A stretch of 64,000 bases of DNA from positions 1 to 64,000 of the forward strand of contig JAFEDF010000252.1 in NCBI GenBank assembly GCA_018241785.1, written 5' to 3'. This document shows positions 53,304 through 61,703 of the stretch, piece by piece. Every line of letters starts with the position of its first letter. Positions within the stretch are counted from its first letter, which is position 1. The notes beneath the pieces were generated by a model. It had not been told where the DNA came from, ran no database searches, and saw only the letters and a list, made by a program, of their open reading frames with translations. The translations under genes were made by a program, and so were the position numbers. The DNA is from Pseudomonadota bacterium (GTDB lineage: Bacteria; Pseudomonadota; Gammaproteobacteria; Burkholderiales; Casimicrobiaceae).

Positions 53304-54536
53304 ATGCACGCGATGCAGATTGCGGTGATCGGCGCCGGGATCGTCGGCGCCACGATCGCCTTCGAGCTTCGCAAGCGCGGGCACGCGGTCACCCTCGTCG
53401 ACCGCGACCTGCCGGGGTGCGGCTGCAGCTTCGGCAACTCGGGCGCCATCAGCGAGGCCTCGGTCGCGCCGCTCGCGATGCCGGGCGTGCTCGCGAGCGT
53501 GCCGCGGATGCTGCTCGACCGCGAGAGCCCTTTGCGCGTTCCCCTCGCCTACGCACCGCGCGCGTTGCCCTGGCTCGTCCGCTTCGTCGCGTCGGCAACG
53601 CCGTCGCGCGTCGAGACGAGCGCACGCGAGCTCGCAGCGCTCCACGCGGGCGCGGTTGCCCGCCACCTGGCCCTCGCGCGCGAGGTCGGCGCATCGGAAC
53701 TCGTGCTCGAGCGTGGGCACCTCTACCTCTACGCCGATCGCGCGGCACTCGAGAAGGATTCCGCCGCGTGGGAGCTTCGCCGCAGATACGGCCACGCCGG
53801 CGAAGTGCTCGATCGCACCGGCATCCTTGCACTCGAGCCGGCCGTGCACAGCCGCTACACGGTGGCAATGTTCCTGCGCGGCCACGCGACCGTGCGCAAC
53901 CCGTTGCGCTACGTCGAGGCGATCGCGAAGGCGTTCGTCTCGCGCGGCGGCACGCTGCGCCGCGCCGAGGCCACTGCGCTCGCGCGAACCGCTTCCGGCT
54001 GGACGGTCGCGACGACGGAAGATCCTCTGCGCACCGACGCAGTCGTCGTCGCGGCGGGAGCATGGTCGCGCCGCCTCCTCGATCCGCAGGGCCTCGCGCT
54101 GCCGCTCGAGACCCAGCGCGGCTACCACGTCGAGTTCGACGGTGCTGCACCGGTCTCGCGCTCGGTCGTGCTCACCGACCGCAAGGTCTTCGTCACGCCG
54201 ATGGAAACGGGGCTGCGCGTCGGCGGAACCGTCGAGATTGCCGGGCTCACGGCACCCCCCGACTGGCGCCGCGCGGATGCGCTCGTCGCCGCGGTACGTG
54301 CGGCGTTTCGCGATCTCGACGCGTCACCGGTGCGCCGCTGGATGGGCCACCGCCCGTGCCTGCCCGCCTCGGTGCCGTACATCGGCGCCGTTCCCGGTCG
54401 CAGCGGCCTCTACGCCGCTGTCGGCCACGGGCACCTTGGACTCACCGACGCTCCGGCGACCGCCGAGCGCATTGCCGGCCTCGTCGCCTCCGACCTCGCC
54501 GTCCCCGGTAAGCGCGTGCCGCGCACCACCTCCTGA
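53304..54536 (+). CDS. FAD-dependent oxidoreductase (DadA-like D-amino acid dehydrogenase family)
   Basis: A 410-aa DAO-fold flavoprotein. The FAD motif is IAVIGAGIVGATIAFELRKR at the N-terminus, followed by CSFGNSGAISEASVAPLAMP, a DadA-typical region. Also present are VVVAAGAWSRRLL, TQRGYHVEF and RWMGHRPCLPASVPYIGAV, with GHGHLGLTDAPATA near the end. It starts at ATG 53304 (or ATG 53313), 8 bp after the permease gene. Amino or imino acid substrates are likely; specificity is not clear. Confidence 0.88.
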   Translation: MHAMQIAVIGAGIVGATIAFELRKRGHAVTLVDRDLPGCGCSFGNSGAISEASVAPLAMPGVLASVPRMLLDRESPLRVPLAYAPRALPWLVRFVASATPSRVETSARELAALHAGAVARHLALAREVGASELVLERGHLYLYADRAALEKDSAAWELRRRYGHAGEVLDRTGILALEPAVHSRYTVAMFLRGHATVRNPLRYVEAIAKAFVSRGGTLRRAEATALARTASGWTVATTEDPLRTDAVVVAAGAWSRRLLDPQGLALPLETQRGYHVEFDGAAPVSRSVVLTDRKVFVTPMETGLRVGGTVEIAGLTAPPDWRRADALVAAVRAAFRDLDASPVRRWMGHRPCLPASVPYIGAVPGRSGLYAAVGHGHLGLTDAPATAERIAGLVASDLAVPGKRVPRTTS

Positions 54537-54565
54537 GGGCGAGCGCGCGACAGGGACGCGCTTCG

Positions 54566-55141
54566 CTAACCGATACCCGCGATCTCGCCGCCGACGATCG
54601 CCAGGACGCCCATGGCGAGATAGATGACGGCAGCGGCCGCGTGCACGGCGCGCGGGTGGACCCGCCGCGCGATCCGTTCGCCGAACAGCACCGCCGGAAC
54701 GTCGGCGAGCAGCATGCCTGCCGTCGTGCCGCCGACGACTGCGTAGAGGTCGTGAAAGCGCGCAGCGAGCGCGACGGTCGCGATCTGCGTCTTGTCGCCC
54801 ATCTCGGCAAGGAAGAACGTGACGAGCGTGGTGGCGAAGACCCCGGCATGTCCGCGCGTCGCGCGCGCCGGATCGACCTTGTCGGGAACGAGCAGCCACG
54901 CGGCAAGGGCCAGGAACGAGAGCCCCAGGATCCAGCGCAGCGCCGCCGGCCCGAGCACCGACGCGAGCCACGTGCCGACGATCCCGGCGATCGCATGGTT
55001 GACGAGGGTCGCCGCCGCGATCGCGGCGATGACCGGGAGCGGGCGCCTGAACCGCGCCGCAAGCACGAGAGCGACGAGCTGGGTCTTGTCGCCGATTTCG
55101 GCGAGGGCGACGACGCCGGCCGAGACGAGAAAGGCTTCCAT
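54566..55141 (-). CDS. TMEM165/GDT1 family cation (Mn2+) exporter
   Basis: A 191-aa membrane protein with six helices in two repeats, each carrying the signature ExGDK(T/S): VVALAEIGDKTQLVALVLAA and FFLAEMGDKTQIATVALAA. These acidic motifs bind Mn2+/Ca2+. ATG 55141 is the real start; the longer open frame to 55282 runs through the riboswitch. The yybP-ykoY leader upstream supports a manganese-export role, as with MntP and other Mn2+ exporters. Confidence 0.92.
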   Translation of the reverse strand: MEAFLVSAGVVALAEIGDKTQLVALVLAARFRRPLPVIAAIAAATLVNHAIAGIVGTWLASVLGPAALRWILGLSFLALAAWLLVPDKVDPARATRGHAGVFATTLVTFFLAEMGDKTQIATVALAARFHDLYAVVGGTTAGMLLADVPAVLFGERIARRVHPRAVHAAAAVIYLAMGVLAIVGGEIAGIG

Positions 55142-55214
55142 CGGGCACCAGTCTGGTCGGGCGGCTTCGAAAACCGATGGCAGGGGCACACTCCGCCCGA
55201 CCGTGAGCGGCGTG

Positions 55215-55330
55215 CCGCGCCAAAGGTCTCGTCGAACACGCGCGATGCCGTGCCGGCTGCGCCATGGTCGAACCGCGACCAAGTGTGTTGACGCAGCCCC
55301 GCCGGAACCCGGCGGTGACTACTCCCCGAT
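55215..55330 (-). promoter_or_regulatory. yybP-ykoY manganese riboswitch
   Basis: On the minus strand the leader begins with GGGGAGTAG (55319-55327), the conserved 5' box, and ends with GACGAGACCTTTGGC (55219-55233), the conserved 3' box. About 85 nt of paired GC-rich sequence lies between. This is the four-way-junction yybP-ykoY motif that senses Mn2+. The start codon of the GDT1-type exporter is about 75 nt downstream. A TATACT -10 lies just upstream at 55342-55347. Regulation could be at translation, since no T-run terminator is seen. Confidence 0.88.
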
Positions 55331-55341
55331 GAGCGGGCCGG

Positions 55342-55347
55342 AGTATA
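55342..55347 (-). promoter_or_regulatory. -10 element upstream of the yybP-ykoY leader
   Basis: TATACT on the minus strand, 14 nt before the conserved GGGGAGTAG box. No convincing -35 is present. The spacing fits transcription starting just ahead of the aptamer. Confidence 0.5.
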
Positions 55348-55385
55348 ACGCAGTGTCCCGCCGCTCGCGGTAACGGAGAATGCAC

Positions 55386-56477
55386 ATGCCCTACCCGACG
55401 ATCAAGGTTGCCGCGGCGCACGCGGCACCGGTCTATCTCGACCGCGCGGCGACCGTGCAGAAGGCGCTGTCGATCATCGACGAGGCTGCCCGGAACGGCG
55501 CCCAGCTCGTCGTGTTCCCCGAGTCGTTCATTCCCGGTTTTCCGCTCTGGGCGGCGCTGTGGGCGCCGATCGACAACCACGACTGGTTCAAGCGGATGGT
55601 TGCGAGCAGCATCCTCGTCGACGGACCCGAGATGGCCGAGCTTCGCGCCTCGTCGCGGCGCAACGGCGTATTCGTCTCGATCGGCATCAGCGAGTCGACG
55701 CGCGCGAGCGTGGGCTGCATCTGGAACAGCAACGTGCTGATCGGCGACGACGGCGCGGTGCTCAACCACCACCGCAAGCTCGTGCCGACGTTCTTCGAGA
55801 AGATGGTGTGGGCGGCGGGCGACGGCCACGGCCTCAGGGTCAGCGATACGCGAATCGGACGGATCGGCGCGCTCATCTGCGGCGAGAACACCAATCCCCT
55901 CGCGCGCTTCGCCCTCGCCGCGCAGGGTGAGCAGGTGCACATCTCGACCTGGCCCGCGGTGTGGCCGACGCGCAGGCCCGGCTCGCAGACGGGCCGGAAC
56001 TTCGACAACCTCGCAGCGAACCGGCTGCGCGCCGGCGCGCACTGCATCGAGGCGAAGGTGTTCGGCATCGTCAGCGCGGGCTTCATCGATCGCGCGATGC
56101 AGGACGCGCTCCTCGACGGGGCCGACGGCGAGGCCGCAACCGTGCTGCGGACCACGCCGCGCGCCGCCACCGAGTTCCTCGACCCGACCGGTGCTTCGAT
56201 CGGCGAGACGCTGCGCGGTGACGAAGGCATTGCCTACGCGACATTCGACCTCGACCTTTGCGTCGAGCCCAAGCAGTTCCACGACATCGCGGGCTACTAC
56301 AACCGCTTCGACGTCTTTCGCGTCGAGGTCGATCGCCGCCGGCTGTCCCCGGCGAAGTTCGTCGACGACGAGCCGGTCAGCGGCGCGCGCGACGATCGGA
56401 AGCGCTGCGAATCGAACGAGAGCCGCGGCGGCGGGGATGCCGCGGCGCGCTCTGCACCGACCGCGGGGGCCGAGTGA
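55386..56477 (+). CDS. Nitrilase / carbon-nitrogen hydrolase
   Basis: A 363-aa nitrilase-superfamily enzyme from ATG 55386, which has CGGAGA about 7 nt upstream; ATG 55380 is less well spaced. The catalytic triad is Glu in LVVFPESFIPGFP, Lys in LNHHRKLVPTFFEK and Cys in ALICGENTNPLARF. HISTWPAVWP follows, as in true nitrilases (branch 1). The last 15 or so residues (rich in Gly, Ala and Pro) are encoded by the palindrome core that begins near 56430, so the native C-terminus has probably been replaced. Nitrile substrate unknown. Confidence 0.9.
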   Translation: MPYPTIKVAAAHAAPVYLDRAATVQKALSIIDEAARNGAQLVVFPESFIPGFPLWAALWAPIDNHDWFKRMVASSILVDGPEMAELRASSRRNGVFVSIGISESTRASVGCIWNSNVLIGDDGAVLNHHRKLVPTFFEKMVWAAGDGHGLRVSDTRIGRIGALICGENTNPLARFALAAQGEQVHISTWPAVWPTRRPGSQTGRNFDNLAANRLRAGAHCIEAKVFGIVSAGFIDRAMQDALLDGADGEAATVLRTTPRAATEFLDPTGASIGETLRGDEGIAYATFDLDLCVEPKQFHDIAGYYNRFDVFRVEVDRRRLSPAKFVDDEPVSGARDDRKRCESNESRGGGDAAARSAPTAGAE

Positions 56478-56574
56478 GCGGGGCACGGTGACGCGCGAGT
56501 TCGGCTGCGGAACGCAGCCGGTGTTTGAGCCCGTCACCGTACCCCGCTTCCTCGGCCTTCGCGGTCGAACTCGC
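56430..56574. repeat. Long palindromic element, copy 2 (core only)
   Basis: A 145-bp match to the inner arms and loop of copies 1 and 3, in the orientation of copy 3. It includes the stem around 56475-56545 and the nested hairpin GGCTGCG-GAA-CGCAGCC. The outer 46-bp arms with terminal TAG/CTA are missing or unrecognisable. It encodes the nitrilase tail and stop (TGA 56475-56477) on the left and abuts a histone deacetylase gene remnant on the right. The intact genes on both sides (nitrilase and beta-CASP RNase) converge. Confidence 0.88.
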
Positions 56575-56743
56575 CGAGCGCGACCGCCTCGTCTTCGAAG
56601 CGGCGAAGCGCCTCGGGCTTCCGGTCGCGTGGAACCTCGCGGGAGATTGCCAGGAGCCGCTCGCGAAGGTCCTCGAGATCCACGACAACACGATGCGTGC
56701 CTGCGCGGCCGCGTATCGGCGAGCGGTCACCCGGTCAGCGTGA
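56564..56743 (+). pseudogene. Histone deacetylase-like gene, 3' remnant
   Basis: About 60 codons reading VELAERDRLVFEAAKRLGLP, then VAWNLAGDCQEPLAKVLEIH and DNTMRAC. This is the C-terminal end of class II histone deacetylase-like/acetoin utilisation proteins (VAWNLAGGYQ...VLEIHxNT). Everything upstream is absent and replaced by the palindrome core. The surviving frame runs in from the repeat (TTG 56525) but has no proper gene start. The remnant overlaps the end of the convergent RNase gene. Confidence 0.82.
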
Positions 56744-58174
56744 TGCGGTCGCGCTGCGGGAACGCACGCCGAGGTGCAGCGCCGCGAGGTCGAAGGCCGC
56801 GTTGCGCATCGGCAACGCAACCCTGTGTCCGCGCGCGGCGAGCGCCGCGGCGAGCGCCTGCATGCCGCGCGCAGGCTCGCCGTGGACGAGGAACGTCGTC
56901 GAGGGTGTGCCGCTCGCCTCGTGCCAGGCGATCAATTCGTGCTGGTCCGCATGCGCGGAGAAGCCGTTGATCGTGTGGATGCGCGCACGGACGCGCACGG
57001 TGTCGCCGACGATGCGGATCTCCTTCGCGCCGTCGATGATTCGCCGCGCGGGCGTGCCCTCGGCCGCGAAGCCGACGAAGATCACCGAGGACGCCTCGCG
57101 CCACAGATGATTGCGCAGGTGATAACGCACGCGCCCGCCGGTACACATCCCCGATCCGGCGATGATCACCGCTCCCCCGGTGATGCGGTCGAGCGCCTTC
57201 GAATCCGCGGTTTCGCGCGTGTAGCGAAGACCGGGCAGCTCGAACGGGTCTCCCTTCGTCAACGCGCGACGGGTGTCCTCGTCGTAGCACTCGGGATGGC
57301 GGCGCATGATCTCGGTCGCCGAGATCGCCATCGGCGAGTCGAGGAACACCGGAAGGGTGCGCGGCAGGCGGCCGCGTTCGATCCCCTCGCGCAGGAAGTA
57401 GAGGATCTCCTGGGTGCGCTCGAGCGCAAACGTCGGAATGATGCTGCAGCCGCCCGCCTTCAGCGTCGCAGCGACGGCGGACCACAGCTCGTCGACCGAG
57501 TCGTCGAGGCTGCGGTGCGCGCGATCGCCGTATGTCGACTCCATGACGACGAAATCGGCGCGCGGGGGTGGGGCCGGATCGCGCACGATCGGATGGCCGA
57601 CACCGCCGAGGTCTCCCGAGAACACGATCCGGCAAGCGCGCGTCCCCTCGTGCACGTCGACGGTGAGCGCCGCGGAGCCGAGGATGTGCCCCGCGTCGGC
57701 GAACGTCGCGGCGAGCCCGTCGGCGAGTTCGAGGCGCTCGCCGTAGGTGGCGATGCGCCCGAAGCGATCGAAGGACCACAGGGCATCGGCGACCGTGTAC
57801 AGCGGGCCCGGCGAACGCTGGCCGGGCCGCCGCACGCGCTTCTCCGCCGCACGCGCGTCCTCCTCCTGCAAACGCGCCGCATCGACGAGCACGAGCCGCG
57901 CGAGCTCCCGCGTCGCCGCCGTGGCGATGATCTCGCCGCGGAAGCCTTCGCGGACGAGCAGCGGAATGCGCCCGCAGTGGTCGAGATGAGCGTGGGTGAG
58001 GAGCAGCCAGTCGATGCTTCCCGGATCGAAGCCGAACGGCTCGCGGTTCTCGTCGGCGATCTCGCGTGACCCCTGGTAGAGCCCGCAATCGACGAGGATG
58101 CGCCGTCCGGCGGCCGCGAGCATGAAGCACGAGCCGGTGACGCCGCCGGCCGCGCCGTGGAACGAGAGGATCAA
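56735..58174 (-). CDS. MBL-fold beta-CASP ribonuclease (CPSF/Ysh1-like)
   Basis: A 479-aa metallo-beta-lactamase-fold RNase. Zn motifs are LLLTHAHLDHCGRIP (HxHxDH), FADAGHILGSA, and FSGDLGGVGHPI. The beta-CASP domain has VVMESTYGDRAH, IIPTFALERTQEILYFL, and MAISATEIMRRHP. The C-terminal RMMBL motif is HTINGFSAHADQHELIAW. TTG 58174 overlaps the LOG-gene stop as TTGA. Family members are endo/exoribonucleases. It is the last gene of the FNR-box operon with usp, ackA and the LOG gene. Confidence 0.92.
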   Translation of the reverse strand: MILSFHGAAGGVTGSCFMLAAAGRRILVDCGLYQGSREIADENREPFGFDPGSIDWLLLTHAHLDHCGRIPLLVREGFRGEIIATAATRELARLVLVDAARLQEEDARAAEKRVRRPGQRSPGPLYTVADALWSFDRFGRIATYGERLELADGLAATFADAGHILGSAALTVDVHEGTRACRIVFSGDLGGVGHPIVRDPAPPPRADFVVMESTYGDRAHRSLDDSVDELWSAVAATLKAGGCSIIPTFALERTQEILYFLREGIERGRLPRTLPVFLDSPMAISATEIMRRHPECYDEDTRRALTKGDPFELPGLRYTRETADSKALDRITGGAVIIAGSGMCTGGRVRYHLRNHLWREASSVIFVGFAAEGTPARRIIDGAKEIRIVGDTVRVRARIHTINGFSAHADQHELIAWHEASGTPSTTFLVHGEPARGMQALAAALAARGHRVALPMRNAAFDLAALHLGVRSRSATASR

Positions 58175-59163
58175 GGTGCGACCGAGCTGATGTTCGCGAT
58201 CGGCTCCGGCGGACGGTCGGGGTGCGCATGCCACGCCCGGATGCCGTCCCAGATCTCCTGCGCGGTTTCCGCGTACCAGAACAGCGCGAGGTCCTCGGGA
58301 TCGATCGTCCCTTCGTCGACGAGGAACTCGAAGTCGATCGCGCGCTTCCAGTAGTGCTCGCCGACCAGCACGATCGGTACCGGGGCGATCGTCCTCGTCT
58401 GTACGAGTGCCAGCGCCTCGAAGAGCTCGTCCAGCGTGCCGTACCCCCCGGGGAACACGACGAGCGCACGCGCGCGCTGGACGAAGTGCAGCTTGCGGAC
58501 GGCGAAGTAATGAAAGCGAAAGCAGAGGTCGGGAGTCAGGTACGGATTCGGATACTGCGGATGCGGAAGCTTGACGTTGAGTCCGATCGAGTCCGCACCG
58601 GTCTCGAACGCCCCGCGGTTGGCGGCCTCCATGATGCCCGGGCCGGCACCGGTCATCACGACGAGGTCGTGCGGATCGCCGCCGCGGCACGCTTCGCCGA
58701 CCATGCGCCCGAGATCGCGCGCGACTTCGTAGTAGGTGCTCTTCGCGGCGATTCGCCCCGCAATCGCCGCTTCGCGCCGCGCATCGGGATCGTCCGGCGC
58801 TTCGGCGAGGCGCGCGCGCGCGTCGCGCAGCCGCCGCTGCGCCGCCGCGGACTCGGCGATGCGCGTGCTGCCGAACACGACGATCGTCCGGCGGATCCCG
58901 TGCCGCTCGAGCAGGCGCTCGGCCTTCGCATAGTCGAGATCGAGCCTGACGCCGCGCATCTCGGGAAGCTGCAGCAGCGCAGGATCCTCGTCGGCCTGGC
59001 GGTAGCTCGGGCTCTCGAGCAGGCGGCGCACGCGCTCGGGCGCATCGGCGTCGTCCTCGCCCGATTTCGGGTGGTGCCACGGCAGCGGGCGCATCCGATC
59101 GCGTGCCGGCGGGCAGGGCACTGCGCGTGTGCGGGACCCTGTACTGCGCGGATCGGCGCTCAT
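58171..59163 (-). CDS. LOG family protein (TIGR00730-like Rossmann fold)
   Basis: A 330-aa protein. The nucleotide-binding core has TIVVFGSTRIAESAA, VVMTGAGPGIMEAANRGAFE, SIGLNVKLPHPQYPNPYL and the LOG catalytic PGGYGTLDELFEALALVQ. LOG enzymes hydrolyse nucleoside 5'-monophosphates to the base (cytokinin-type ribohydrolase). An N-terminal extension of about 95 residues contains a charged segment. ATGA overlap links it to ackA. The role in this operon is unknown; AMP or nucleotide salvage is possible. Confidence 0.9.
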   Translation of the reverse strand: MSADPRSTGSRTRAVPCPPARDRMRPLPWHHPKSGEDDADAPERVRRLLESPSYRQADEDPALLQLPEMRGVRLDLDYAKAERLLERHGIRRTIVVFGSTRIAESAAAQRRLRDARARLAEAPDDPDARREAAIAGRIAAKSTYYEVARDLGRMVGEACRGGDPHDLVVMTGAGPGIMEAANRGAFETGADSIGLNVKLPHPQYPNPYLTPDLCFRFHYFAVRKLHFVQRARALVVFPGGYGTLDELFEALALVQTRTIAPVPIVLVGEHYWKRAIDFEFLVDEGTIDPEDLALFWYAETAQEIWDGIRAWHAHPDRPPEPIANISSVAP

Positions 59164-60377
59164 GCTTCGGCTCCTCCAACCTGTGCCAGCACGCTCTGCG
59201 TGTGCCTGGCAATCACCGTGTTCTCGTCGCTCGGGATCACCCACGCCGACACCGGATTGCCTTCGCGCGAGATCTTCGCGCCGCCGCGCGCGTTGGCGTC
59301 GTCGTCGACCGACAGGCCGAGCCAGCGCGCGTCGCGCAGCACGCGGGCGCGGATCGGGGCAGCATTCTCTCCGATGCCGCCGGTGAAGACGAGCGCATCG
59401 AGGCCGCCGAGTGCGGCGGCGAGCGAACCCAGAGCGCGGCCGATCCGGTAGACGAAGAGATCGATGGCCTCGCGCGCGGACCCTGCGTCGCTCGCAAGGA
59501 GCACGCGCATGTCCGACGAGACGCCCGACACGCCGAGGAGACCCGACCGCTCGTAGAGGAGCATTTCGAGCGCGTCGGCGTCGCTCGCCTCGTGCCGCAG
59601 GAGGTGCAGGACGAGGCCGGGATCGAGCGCACCGCAGCGCGAGCCCATCGGCAATCCGTCGAGGGCGGTGAAGCCCATCGTCGTGGCGACGCTCCTTCCG
59701 GCGTCGATCGCGCACATGCTGGCGCCGTTGCCGAGGTGGGCAACGACGACGCGGCCGCGCGCGCACGCGGGAGCGATTGCGGGCATCGCGGCGACGATCG
59801 ACTCGTACGACAGCCCGTGGAAGCCGTAGGCGCGATAGCCCTTCGCCGAGAGTTCCTGCGGCAGCGCATAGGCGCGCGCGACGGCGGGTTCGTCGCGGTG
59901 AAACGCGGTGTCGAAGCACGCAACCTGCGTGAGGCCGGGCGCGATCCGGCCGACGGCGTGGATCGCGGCGAGCTGCTGCGGCTGGTGCACTGGCGCGAGC
60001 GGGACCAGCGCTTCGAGGTCCGCGAGCACCGCGGGACCGAGTGCAATCGGATCGGCGTAGCGCATGCCGCCGTGCACGATCCGGTGCCCGATCGCGCCCC
60101 ACGACCGCGCGCCGGCGCCATGCGCTTCGAGCCAGCCGTGGATCGCCTCGACCGCGGCAGCGTAGCCGGGTGCCGCCACCGGTGCATCGGCGAGGCGTGT
60201 GCCACCGGCGTCGACAACGCGAAGTCGCGCCGCGCGCCCGACCGAATCGACCTCGCCGTGCAGCCGGCCGGCGAGACCGCCGCCTGCGGCGGCGTCGAAG
60301 ACCGAGAACTTGACGCTCGACGAGCCGGCGTTGAGGACGAGGACGGGCGATGCCTCCGATGCCGCGGCCCGGCTCAA
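59160..60377 (-). CDS. ackA: Acetate kinase
   Basis: A 405-aa ASKHA-fold kinase interconverting acetyl phosphate and acetate with ADP/ATP. It has VLVLNAGSSSVKFSVFD, GHRIVHGGMRYADP, CFDTAFHRDEPAVARAYALP, GFHGLSYESI, VVVAHLGNGASMCAI, TTMGFTALDGLPMGSRCG and FTGGIGENAAPIRARV. It is downstream of a universal stress protein gene (13-bp gap). No phosphotransacetylase gene is in the window. With the FNR-type box upstream of the operon, fermentative ATP generation under low oxygen is likely. Confidence 0.95.
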   Translation of the reverse strand: MSRAAASEASPVLVLNAGSSSVKFSVFDAAAGGGLAGRLHGEVDSVGRAARLRVVDAGGTRLADAPVAAPGYAAAVEAIHGWLEAHGAGARSWGAIGHRIVHGGMRYADPIALGPAVLADLEALVPLAPVHQPQQLAAIHAVGRIAPGLTQVACFDTAFHRDEPAVARAYALPQELSAKGYRAYGFHGLSYESIVAAMPAIAPACARGRVVVAHLGNGASMCAIDAGRSVATTMGFTALDGLPMGSRCGALDPGLVLHLLRHEASDADALEMLLYERSGLLGVSGVSSDMRVLLASDAGSAREAIDLFVYRIGRALGSLAAALGGLDALVFTGGIGENAAPIRARVLRDARWLGLSVDDDANARGGAKISREGNPVSAWVIPSDENTVIARHTQSVLAQVGGAEA

Positions 60378-60390
60378 TCGCGTCGGACCT

Positions 60391-60936
60391 CTATGCGCCG
60401 GCGCGCGCCGATGCGGACTTCGTCGCCTTCGCAGCCGGCGCGGCGCGCTTCTTCGGCTTGCCCGTCGCGCTCTTTGCGCGCCCGGCGCTTCGAACGAGCA
60501 GCACCGGCATCGTCGCCTCGCGCACGACCTGCTCGGCGTCGCTGCCCATCAGCACGCGAGACAGTCCGCGCCTGCCGTGGGTGCCGATCACGATCAGGTC
60601 GGCCTTCGCCTTGCGCGCGGCACGCAGGATCGCGCGCGCGACCGGCTCGCCGCGGCTGTCGACGAGCATCGGCTCCGCGCGGACATGGACGGACTGCGCC
60701 GCGGCCGTGGCCTTGGCGAGGGTCGCTTCGCCGCTCTTCCTCAACCCGGCGTAAAGCGTCTCGGTATAGCTCGGAGGCACGTACCCGCCCTCGAATCCGA
60801 CGACCGCCGCGGAACTGTCGATCACGTGCAGCACGATCAGCCGAGCGTCCTGATCGCCGGCGAGTGCCAGGGCCGATTTGAATCCGGCGTTCGACGGTGC
60901 GCTCCCGTCGACCGCCACCAGGATCGATTTGAACAT
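60391..60936 (-). CDS. Universal stress protein (UspA family)
   Basis: A 181-aa single-domain USP from ATG 60936, with GGAGG 6 nt upstream. FKSILVAVDGSAPSNAGFKS begins the domain. The ATP-binding motif is VIGTHGRRGLSRVLMGSDAE (GxHGxxGxxxxxxGS), followed by MPVLLVRSA. A Lys/Ala-rich tail of about 30 residues follows, unusual for the family and nucleoid-like in composition. It is the first gene of the operon with ackA, LOG and the RNase, behind an FNR-type box. Confidence 0.93.
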   Translation of the reverse strand: MFKSILVAVDGSAPSNAGFKSALALAGDQDARLIVLHVIDSSAAVVGFEGGYVPPSYTETLYAGLRKSGEATLAKATAAAQSVHVRAEPMLVDSRGEPVARAILRAARKAKADLIVIGTHGRRGLSRVLMGSDAEQVVREATMPVLLVRSAGRAKSATGKPKKRAAPAAKATKSASARAGA

Positions 60937-61019
60937 GCAAACCTCCAGTCTCACGCGGGCCGGATCCGATGCCGGCCGAACATCGACTTCGATCAGACCA
61001 CGACAGCATGTCGGCCGTG

Positions 61020-61033
61020 TTGACGCCCGTCAA
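61020..61033. promoter_or_regulatory. FNR/Anr-type box 1
   Basis: TTGACGCCCGTCAA is a perfect palindrome of the form TTGAY-N4-RTCAA recognised by FNR/Anr/Dnr regulators. Its 3' edge on the minus strand lies about 85 nt upstream of the usp start, so it can serve the usp-ackA-LOG-RNase operon. Confidence 0.7.
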
Positions 61034-61083
61034 GGGCCGGCCTGACTCCTGCTCGCCTGCGCACCCGCCCGGATCGCACCGCC

Positions 61084-61097
61084 GTTGATTCCGGTCA
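61084..61097. promoter_or_regulatory. FNR/Anr-type box 2
   Basis: TTGATTCCGGTCAA matches TTGAT-N4-RTCAA. On the plus strand a CAGAAT -10-like hexamer (61119-61124) is placed as expected for a class II FNR promoter with the box near -41.5, driving hsp20 (ATG 61234). The rest of the 60937-61233 gap has no gene. Confidence 0.72.
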
Positions 61098-61233
61098 AGA
61101 CATCGATCCCCGATGCTCCCAGAATGAAAATCGCCGGGATCGCGATGGGCGCTGGGCGCTTCAGCCCGCGCATCGGCGTGTCCGCGGCGATGCCAGGCCC
61201 TCATCGCGCCTGCAACCCATCGAGAGGTGAATC

Positions 61234-61674
61234 ATGGCCAATCTTGCACGCTTCAATCCCTTCGCGGAGCTGACGCGCTTCGATCCTTTCCGCGACTTCG
61301 ACGACATGTTCAGGTTTCCGCAGGCGTTCGTGCGCAACGTCCCCGAGGAGCCGCAGATCAGGATGGACGTCTCCGAGGACGACAGGGCTTTCGTCGTCAA
61401 GGCGGAGATCCCCGGCGTCCGGAAGGACGACATCAAGGTCTCGATCGACGGCAACCGGGTCTCGATCACCGCCGAGCTGAAGAAGGAGAAGGAGGAGAAG
61501 AAGGGCGAAACGGTGATCCGCAGCGAGCGTTACTACGGCAGGCAATTCCGTGGCTTCACGCTGCACCAGGACGTCGATGCCTCGAAGGCCGAGGCGAGCT
61601 ACGAGAACGGCGTGCTCGCGCTGACGCTGCCGAAGAAGGAGCCCGCGAGCGTGAAGGAGATCGCGGTACGCTGA
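61234..61674 (+). CDS. Hsp20/alpha-crystallin small heat shock protein
   Basis: A 146-aa ATP-independent holdase chaperone. A short N-terminal arm (FNPFAELTRFDPFRDFDD) is followed by an alpha-crystallin domain with RMDVSEDDRAFVVKAEIPGV, DDIKVSIDGNRVSITAEL, a Lys/Glu-rich loop, ERYYGRQFRGFTLHQDVD, and the conserved end YENGVLALTLPKKE. The C-terminal I-x-I is degenerate. GAGAGGTGA precedes ATG 61234. It is divergent from usp-ackA and behind FNR-type box 2. Confidence 0.95.
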   Translation: MANLARFNPFAELTRFDPFRDFDDMFRFPQAFVRNVPEEPQIRMDVSEDDRAFVVKAEIPGVRKDDIKVSIDGNRVSITAELKKEKEEKKGETVIRSERYYGRQFRGFTLHQDVDASKAEASYENGVLALTLPKKEPASVKEIAVR

Positions 61675-61703
61675 CCGACCGCGCGACGCCGACGTAAGCG
61701 GCG

